DNA of 10,199 nucleotides from Nanobdellota archaeon. Its GTDB lineage: Archaea > Nanobdellota > Nanobdellia > Woesearchaeales > JAUYGA01. Both the position numbers and the translations under genes were made by a program. The notes beneath the pieces were generated by a model. The model was not told the DNA's origin and searched no databases. It saw only the letters and a program-made list of their open reading frames with translations. Shown here piece by piece: positions 6,897 to 10,199 of the stretch. The stretch is from contig JAUYGA010000024.1 of the NCBI GenBank assembly GCA_030690755.1, positions 1-10,199 on the forward strand, read 5' to 3'. Position 1 is the stretch's first letter. Each line of letters starts with the position of its first letter.

Positions 6897-7265
6897 TCAA
6901 TGCTTTTTCAACATGCTTCTCCTTATTTTAATTTCATTTCTTTCAATTGATATTTTGTTGTTTGATGACTCATCGACTTCATAAGACACTTGCTTGTCAA
7001 TTAGACATTCAACATATCCTTTCTTATTCGTCAGATACCAAATAAGTTGATTGTAATATTGCGGCAGACACTCAAGAGAGTATCCTTTGCCCAAATAGTC
7101 ATAATTTTCAACTTTTTTCCCTTTTAGTTTCTCTGCAAAAACTCTTGCTGCAACAAGGTCTTTTTCAAACTGTTTTTGCTCAACATCTTTTGCAAGAAAC
7201 ATTTCGCCATACTCACCTTCAAACCAAGAATATTCTACTTTGAAAATGCTTAATATTTTATTCAT
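6897..7265 (-). CDS. Conserved accessory protein of unknown function
   Basis: The 122-residue product has features I associate with a recurring family of small accessory proteins, but I cannot name a function: an aromatic-acidic N-terminus (VEYSWFEGEYGEMFLAKDV, 10-28), a helix rich in Glu and Lys (EQKQFEKDLVAARVFAEKLKG), the block YLGKGYSLECLPQYYNQLIWYLTNKKGYVECLID (57-90), and a polar C-terminus. It has no signal peptide, membrane segment or obvious catalytic set. A good ribosome site, GGGAGG, lies nine bases before the ATG at 7265, and a TATA box centred near 7331 predicts a leader of about 40 nt. It lies 49 bp upstream of the MNT gene on the same strand; that gene has its own promoter signals. 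It may be cargo of cassette 1. Confidence 0.78.
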   Translation of the reverse strand: MNKILSIFKVEYSWFEGEYGEMFLAKDVEQKQFEKDLVAARVFAEKLKGKKVENYDYLGKGYSLECLPQYYNQLIWYLTNKKGYVECLIDKQVSYEVDESSNNKISIERNEIKIRRSMLKKH

Positions 7266-7326
7266 TATAATTGCCTCCCGTTAAATATGCATTTAGAACT
7301 CCCTTGACAAACTGAAAATTAAGAGG

Positions 7327-7335
7327 TATTTATAT
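7327..7335 (-). promoter_or_regulatory. TATA box for the 122-aa gene
   Basis: On minus this reads ATATAAATA, within AAAATATAAATACC. It predicts transcription start near 7306, leaving a short leader that contains the GGGAGG ribosome site. Confidence 0.5.
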
Positions 7336-7413
7336 TTTTTCTTTTTATTTCCGACTTTTTCGTAAAATTTCCGAGAATAACACAAATAAACACAAATCTC
7401 TAAACTGCTTCTC

Positions 7414-7460
7414 TGAATATGGACCCAGCGGGAATCAAACCATAGCCTCAACCTTGCGAG
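7414..7460 (-). repeat. Middle tRNA-Ala 3'-half fragment (attachment-site remnant)
   Basis: Positions 7414-7436 are identical (23 bp) to 8494-8516, and 7445-7459 are identical (15 bp) to 8526-8540. The offset differs by one base and the intervening bases have diverged. On minus the fragment runs from the anticodon CGC through the T-arm to 6 bp past the tRNA end. It cannot be a tRNA: the 5' half is absent and the T-stem is broken. Extent from the anticodon to the 3' end matches the core used by SSV-type archaeal integrases. Confidence 0.85.
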
Positions 7461-7485
7461 CGTATGACTATAAGACCGAAAAGCT

Positions 7486-7543
7486 TATAAACTTAAGTTG
7501 ACATATGTAAATTAAAATGGACATATATAAACTAAAGTGGACA
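7486..7543 (+). repeat. Three tandem ~20-bp repeats over the MNT promoter and start (likely operator)
   Basis: Three head-to-tail units occur: 7486-7503 (TATAAACTTAAGTTGACA), 7504-7523 (TATGTAAATTAAAATGGACA) and 7524-7543 (TATATAAACTAAAGTGGACA). Units 2 and 3 agree at 17 of 20 bases, and unit 1 matches unit 3 at 12 of the last 14. Unit 1 contains the TATA box and the palindrome AACTTAAGTT, unit 2 contains the ATG, and unit 3 encodes residues 3-9. A 20-bp period, near two helical turns, suits cooperative binding by the HTH of the MNT protein encoded here. Confidence 0.75.
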
Positions 7544-8056
7544 ATACTGCAGGCAGAAATCTTTTCAATGTTATGTTTGAAGGCGGGAGAGAAGTTAAGC
7601 CAAAGAGAGCTAGCAAAAATACTGAAAGTTTCACCGACAGCAGTTTCAAATTCAGTCGAGAAATTGGAAGCGGATAAACTTATCAAAATCGAAAAAGTTA
7701 AGAACATCCATTTCATATCTTTTAACAGGGATGAACAAAAGGCAATAGAGCTGAAAAGAGCTGAAAATTTAAAAAATGTTTACCTATCAGGGCTATCAGC
7801 TTATTTAGAAACAGAGCTAGCAGGCGGCACAGTAATTCTATTCGGGAGTTATTCTAAAGGTGAAGATACAAATACTTCCGATATAGATATCGCTGTCATA
7901 GAAAGAAAAGACAAAATGCTTGCTATTGAAAAATATGAAAAAATTCTTAATAGAAAGATTAATGTAAATTTTTATGATTCATGGGCAAAAATCCACAAAT
8001 ATCTTAAAAATAACATAATTAATGGCATTTTACTTCACGGGAGCGCAGACTTATGA
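7517..8056 (+). CDS. HTH-nucleotidyltransferase (MNT) protein of the second HEPN/MNT pair
   Basis: The 179-residue product has an N-terminal helix-turn-helix (about 12-68: EIFSMLCLKAGEKLSQRELAKILKVSPTAVSNSVEKLEADKLI) and a minimal nucleotidyltransferase domain (about 95-179). The active-site pattern is FGSYSKGEDTNTSDIDIAV, giving G110-S111 and D122-x-D124. It has the same domain order as the MNT at 6248-6847 but is too different to be a recent copy. The role is probably to modify and restrain its HEPN partner and to repress the operon. The ATG at 7517 is supported by a TATA box (TTATAAAC) about 29 bp upstream, giving a nearly leaderless transcript. The start codon and first nine codons lie within tandem repeats, so the operator extends into the gene. 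Its TGA overlaps the ATG of the HEPN gene (ATGA). Confidence 0.9.
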   Translation: MDIYKLKWTILQAEIFSMLCLKAGEKLSQRELAKILKVSPTAVSNSVEKLEADKLIKIEKVKNIHFISFNRDEQKAIELKRAENLKNVYLSGLSAYLETELAGGTVILFGSYSKGEDTNTSDIDIAVIERKDKMLAIEKYEKILNRKINVNFYDSWAKIHKYLKNNIINGILLHGSADL

Positions 8057-8496
8057 AAAAACTGGGTATGTTTGAAGAATATAGAAAAACCGGTGTTGTT
8101 AAAAGAATTAGTGTGAACACACAAAGAGCCAAAAGTCTTGTTGAAGAATCTGAAAGAAAGAAAAATTCATTGCAGAATATGTTGGAAAAATTAGGTGTTA
8201 CAAACGAGAATGCCAATGATTATGTTGAATACTGTTATGACATCATGATGCATTTGGTGAGAGCAAAAATGAATTTGGATGGATACTCTGCTAGCGGACA
8301 GAGAGCGCATGAGGCCGAAGTATCATATATGCGCGTTCTTGGTTTCGACGAGAAAGATATTGAATTTGCAGACAAGCTCAGATATTTCAGAAATGGAATA
8401 CTATATTATGGAACAGCTCTAGATAAAGAATATGCAGAAAAAGTTATAGTATTCACAAAGAAAATTTATCCTAAACTGAAGGAAATATTCAAATGA
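8053..8496 (+). CDS. HEPN-domain protein of the second pair
   Basis: The 147-residue product is helical, with VEYCYDIMMHLVRAKMNLDGYSASGQRAHEAEVSYMRVLGF (58-98) and FADKLRYFRNGILYYGTALDKEYAEKVIVFTKKIYPKLKEI (105-145). The RN motif of the HEPN fold is present as R113-NGIL-Y118-YG, with Tyr where the catalytic His of R-x4-6-H would be, so RNase activity cannot be assumed. In MNT-HEPN pairs the tyrosine next to this site can be the AMPylation target. The ATG overlaps the MNT stop by four bases, showing translational coupling. The stop TGA (8494-8496) lies in the sequence repeated at both cassette ends, and the 3' end of the opposite-strand tRNA is only 3 bp away, so read-through would make antisense RNA to the tRNA. 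It belongs to a different HEPN branch from the protein at 5749-6261. Confidence 0.87.
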   Translation: MKKLGMFEEYRKTGVVKRISVNTQRAKSLVEESERKKNSLQNMLEKLGVTNENANDYVEYCYDIMMHLVRAKMNLDGYSASGQRAHEAEVSYMRVLGFDEKDIEFADKLRYFRNGILYYGTALDKEYAEKVIVFTKKIYPKLKEIFK

Positions 8497-8499
8497 ATA

Positions 8500-8571
8500 T
8501 GGACCCAGCGGGAATCGCACCCGCGGCCTCAACCTTGCGAAGGTCGCGCTCTACTGCTGAGCTATGGGCCC
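8500..8571 (-). tRNA. tRNA-Ala (anticodon CGC)
   Basis: The 72-nt gene folds into a full cloverleaf: 7-bp acceptor stem with the G3:U70 pair that marks alanine tRNAs, D-stem GCTC/GAGC, anticodon stem CGACC/GGTTG with loop TTCGCAA, 5-base variable loop AGGCC, and T-stem GCGGG/CCCGC. The discriminator is A73 and CCA is not encoded. Two oddities lie at the elbow: the T-loop is TGCGATT, with G at the near-invariant U55, and the D-loop AGCAGTA is only 7 bases and lacks the G18-G19 pair. The two changes affect the same tertiary contact. It reads codon GCG. It serves as the apparent integration site for two cassettes on its 3' side. Confidence 0.9.
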
Positions 8572-8583
8572 TTATATTTTTTT
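8558..8583 (-). repeat. Direct repeat copy 1: tRNA 5' end plus upstream A-rich sequence
   Basis: This 26-bp segment is identical to 8691-8716. It covers the first 14 bases of the tRNA and 12 bases upstream. On plus it ends in TTATATTTTTTT, a T7 tract that could also terminate the HEPN transcript arriving from the left. Confidence 0.85.
8574..8583 (+). terminator. Possible T-tract terminator for the cassette 2 operon
   Basis: TATATTTTTTT is the first long T run on plus after the HEPN stop at 8496. If termination occurs here, the transcript would run antisense across the whole tRNA. Confidence 0.35.
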
Positions 8584-8690
8584 CTTCTAGGGCAAACAGC
8601 GAACTCGCTCACTTTTAATTGTTTCTGTGAGTGAGCGTTGTGCAGCTTTATGCTGCACGCGGGTACCTCTAGGGTGCAACCCTGAGCTGA
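8584..8690. other. Hairpin-rich 107-bp block between the two tRNA 5'-end copies
   Basis: Three stem-loops follow one another: CGCTCAC (8606-8612) with GTGAGCG (8631-8637); GTGCAGC (8640-8646) with GCTGCAC (8652-8658) around a 5-base loop; and AGGGT-GCA-ACCCT (8671-8683). It also carries CGAACTCGCTCAC (8600-8612), the same 13 bases as in the centre of the MITE at 10033-10045. On minus, the part next to the tRNA-like 5' end reads like a collapsed tRNA, with no T-arm or 3' acceptor strand. Confidence 0.6.
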
Positions 8691-8716
8691 TGAGCTATGG
8701 GCCCTTATATTTTTTT
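8691..8716 (-). repeat. Direct repeat copy 2: displaced tRNA-Ala 5' end
   Basis: This copy is identical to 8558-8583, 133 bp away. It starts a tRNA-like sequence (GGGCCCATAGCTCA on minus) that soon loses the cloverleaf pattern, so it is a broken gene. TATA-like sequences just upstream on minus (8717-8735) would place transcription start close to this 5' end, so the original promoter seems to lie here and not directly before the intact tRNA. Confidence 0.7.
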
Positions 8717-8784
8717 ATTTTATAGAATTAAAATATGCATCTAAATAAAAGCCTATCTAGAAATCTTGCTTGAATTTATTTGAG

Positions 8785-9804
8785 TTACTTCACAACTTCT
8801 GCTTTTAGTTTCTGCAGTTCTGTCTCAGGGTCTGGATATGTTGCGTTTCTTGCGACAAATTCTAACCGGTCAAACATTGCGTTTTTTGTGACTCTACCGC
8901 TTGCTTTTATGACATTTCCGAGCAGCTCTGTCTGAACTGATGAAAACAATTGAGGAGAATCTTTTAAAAGCAGTACTTCATCTTTTGTTTTTTTGAGTAT
9001 CTGGTCTGCTGTCTGGCTGAAGCATACAACACGTATATTGTCTGTTCCGTCATCAACAAATACATTAAGTACATAAGAATAATCAGGAATTACCTGGCCG
9101 TGCGCTTCGCAATGAAATGAGTCTTCTCTTTGTCTTGCTCTTTTTTTGCATTGAGGGCAGACTTCAAAGAATTTCGGCTCAAATGCTTGGACAATTGTTC
9201 CTGCAATCTCGACATTTGCGTCATTTTCATTTAGGTCGCTTATGTTTTTTCTGATTGATTGAGAAGCATAACTTCCGCTGCTTGATAATGATACGTTTAC
9301 AGTTTCTCCTGGCGGATTTATGATTAGGTCTGCTCTTTCATTTAGGTGTATCTCTTTTCTGCCGGAATTTTCTTTTACATAACCGCCTTTTATCTTGACA
9401 ATAAATCCCTCTTTTAGGTCTCTCATCAGATCGGTTTGATTTCCCCAGAGTACAATTCTCACAGGCCCTGTTTCGTCTGCTATAAGGAATGAGCCGACTT
9501 TTCCGGATCTTTTTTCGGTGTTGAACTCGCGAACTTCATAGACTGCTCTGACCATCCCTAGAACTTCGACATTTCTCATGCCAGAAAGAATATTTGATAT
9601 TTGGAGTTTGCCAGACTGTTGTTCAAAAAGTTTAACACCATATTCATTTGCAATTATATGGGCTGCCCCTTCTTTAGAGATTAAGCCAGATAACTGCTCT
9701 ACTTTTGCATTGACTTTCTCTTCAATCTGCTGCTCTGTCAAGCCGACTTCCTGCTGCAGTCTTTTAGAAATTTGTTCATACTGTATCTTGATAATGTCCA
9801 CCAC
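8785..9804 (-). CDS. RPA-like single-stranded DNA-binding protein
   Basis: Replication protein A homologues coat single-stranded DNA in replication, repair and recombination. The 339-residue product has an N-terminal helical segment (1-60, with the GLISKEGAAHIIANEYGV motif typical of archaeal RPA), a first OB fold (about 67-165: VEVLGMVRAVYEVREF, GKVGSFLIADETGPVRIVLWG), a Ser-rich linker (170-185), and a second OB fold (about 188-320) with an inserted zinc finger C216-PQC219 and C232-EAH235. It would act with RadA, encoded in the same window. The start is GTG at 9804 or 9801; no ATG is available in frame before the stop upstream, and AAGAGG abuts the GTG unusually closely. A TATA box lies 100 bp upstream, giving a leader of about 80 nt. 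Confidence 0.93.
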   Translation of the reverse strand: MVDIIKIQYEQISKRLQQEVGLTEQQIEEKVNAKVEQLSGLISKEGAAHIIANEYGVKLFEQQSGKLQISNILSGMRNVEVLGMVRAVYEVREFNTEKRSGKVGSFLIADETGPVRIVLWGNQTDLMRDLKEGFIVKIKGGYVKENSGRKEIHLNERADLIINPPGETVNVSLSSSGSYASQSIRKNISDLNENDANVEIAGTIVQAFEPKFFEVCPQCKKRARQREDSFHCEAHGQVIPDYSYVLNVFVDDGTDNIRVVCFSQTADQILKKTKDEVLLLKDSPQLFSSVQTELLGNVIKASGRVTKNAMFDRLEFVARNATYPDPETELQKLKAEVVK

Positions 9805-9924
9805 CCTCTTAAAATTGTGACTATGCCCCTTTTTGCCTGTAGTTTATCTGTCTTATCTGTTTTTTTGTTATCTTTTCGTCTGTAACTAGACATTCTTGGT
9901 TTCTTTAAATAGTTTTGTTTTTTG
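9805..9924 (-). promoter_or_regulatory. Promoter and leader of the RPA gene
   Basis: TATTTAAA (9904-9911 on minus) predicts transcription start near 9883 and a leader of about 80 nt. The leader is A-rich (GATAAC, AAAAAAACAGATAAGACAGATAAAC) and has no clear structure. The inserted element at 9926 ends 14 bp upstream of the TATA box, so any upstream activating site lies in, or was displaced by, that element. Confidence 0.5.
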
Positions 9925-9925
9925 A
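9918..9925 (+). repeat. Left target-site duplication of the MITE
   Basis: TTTTTTGA directly precedes the left end and recurs at 10135-10142. The T run makes chance matching easier, but the match includes the final GA. Confidence 0.6.
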
Positions 9926-10134
9926 GGCTCTGTCCCAAATCTCGCTTCGCTCGGCTGGCATCGGCTCCAGCCGTCGCATTTTATGTCGATAAGCTGACAT
10001 CTCAGTGACCTGCGAGTGAGCTCGTTCGTAATCGAACTCGCTCACAATTGCCTGAGCCATCCCTCTGTCAGCTTTAAATGTGATTTATGATTGGCTTACG
10101 CAAATTGATGCCAGCTACATTTGGGACAGAGCCT
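9926..10134. mobile_element. MITE: palindromic non-coding element with terminal inverted repeats
   Basis: The ends are inverted copies of AGGCTCTGTCCCAAAT (9925-9940) and its complement (10119-10134), 16 bp perfect. Nested inside are GCTGGCATC/GATGCCAGC (9954-9962, 10107-10115), AAGCTGACA/TGTCAGCTT (9991-9999, 10066-10074) and a central hairpin (about 10016-10045), so the whole unit can fold into one long stem. It is flanked by TTTTTTGA at 9918-9925 and 10135-10142. There is no coding sequence. The tip GGCTCTGTCCCAAA matches 11 of 14 bases of the IS26 end (GGCACTGTTGCAAA), and IS6-family elements make 8-bp duplications. The parent element is not in this window. Confidence 0.85.
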
Positions 10135-10142
10135 TTTTTTGA
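10135..10142 (+). repeat. Right target-site duplication of the MITE
   Basis: TTTTTTGA matches 9918-9925. If the terminal A/T pair is counted in the inverted repeat, the duplication is 7 bp (TTTTTTG). The remaining 57 bases to the window end are AT-rich and show no gene. Confidence 0.6.
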
Positions 10143-10199
10143 TAATATATGTTAAAAAGCTATAAAGAATAGGTGTGTATTAAATTTCTTCAATAAAAA

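Larger units (their letters stand above)
5672..7436. mobile_element. Cassette 1: HEPN/MNT pair plus a 122-aa gene between tRNA-Ala fragments
   Basis: This roughly 1.74-kb segment is bounded by tRNA-Ala 3'-end copies at 5672-5692 and 7414-7436 in direct orientation. It holds three minus-strand genes: 6897-7265, the MNT 6248-6847 and the HEPN 5749-6261. Seen from the tRNA it is the outer, hence earlier, insertion. It encodes no integrase, so it is either a remnant or is moved by an enzyme encoded elsewhere. The boundaries are inferred from the repeats alone. Confidence 0.6.
7414..8516. mobile_element. Cassette 2: MNT/HEPN pair between tRNA-Ala and its displaced 3' half
   Basis: The unit from 7414 to 8493 (about 1.08 kb) lies between two direct copies of the tRNA-Ala 3' end. 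It contains only the plus-strand MNT (7517-8056) and HEPN (8053-8496) genes with their promoter. Being next to the intact tRNA, it is the more recent of the two insertions under the usual tandem model. The HEPN stop codon TGA is itself the first three bases of the repeat. There is no integrase. Confidence 0.6.

Noticed and set aside
7346..7400. Short direct repeats (ATTTCCGA twice, CACAAAT twice) upstream of the 122-aa gene
   Set aside because: Each is only 7-8 bp in AT-rich DNA, and they lie behind the promoter without a clear partner; chance is likely enough that I do not call an operator.
7486..7543. A short CRISPR-like array
   Set aside because: The repeats abut each other with no spacers and extend into a coding region; there are no cas genes.
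8584..8716. A second functional tRNA-Ala (anticodon UGC) on minus
   Set aside because: The 5' end and a TTGCA loop-like stretch are suggestive, but the D-arm does not pair, the T-arm and 3' acceptor strand are missing, and the loop stem has mismatches.
9738..9893. A 51-codon minus-strand frame starting at ATG 9893, overlapping the RPA start
   Set aside because: It has no ribosome site, its start lies upstream of the predicted transcription start, and it overlaps the well-supported RPA gene in another frame.

Overview
The window looks like chromosomal DNA from an AT-rich archaeon, most likely a DPANN-type lineage such as Woesearchaeota or Pacearchaeota. This rests on RadA rather than RecA, an archaeal RPA-type single-strand binding protein, TrmB-type regulation, archaeal TATA boxes about 25 bp before many starts, several leaderless starts, GGTGA/GGAGG-type ribosome sites elsewhere, oligo-T terminators, and a tRNA without an encoded CCA. 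The lineage is inferred from gene style, not from a marker search.

Layout. 1-188 (minus) is the N-terminus of a lipoprotein cut by the window edge. 299-1629 (minus) is a two-gene unit: a 95-residue conserved small protein followed by radA. 1901-2785 (minus) is a class II Fic protein. 2874-3725 (minus) is a membrane-anchored Zot-like P-loop ATPase. 3834-4808 (minus) is an unrecognised helical repeat protein that shares a compact divergent promoter with a TrmB-like regulator (4896-5660, plus).

5672-8571 is the most interesting part. A tRNA-Ala(CGC) gene (minus, 8500-8571) is followed on its 3' side by two consecutive cassettes, and each cassette ends in another copy of the tRNA 3' end (7414-7460 and 5672-5692), all in the same orientation. 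Each cassette carries an HTH-nucleotidyltransferase (MNT) gene overlapping a HEPN gene, in opposite orientations: one pair on minus (5749-6847, plus a 122-residue unknown at 6897-7265) and one on plus (7517-8496). This is the pattern expected from two successive integrations at a tRNA attachment site, but no integrase is present. The plus-strand pair is preceded by three tandem 18-20 bp repeats that run into its coding start and look like an autoregulatory operator. The 5' end of the tRNA is also duplicated (8691-8716) across a 107-bp block of hairpins.

8785-9804 (minus) encodes the RPA-like single-strand binding protein. Upstream of its promoter sits a 209-bp non-coding palindromic element (9926-10134) with near-perfect terminal inverted repeats and an 8-bp flanking duplication, a MITE whose ends resemble IS6-family ends. 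It shares a 13-bp motif with the hairpin block beside the tRNA.

Taken together, housekeeping recombination genes (radA, RPA) flank an accessory zone of stress/toxin-type modules (Fic, two HEPN/MNT pairs) and small mobile repeats.
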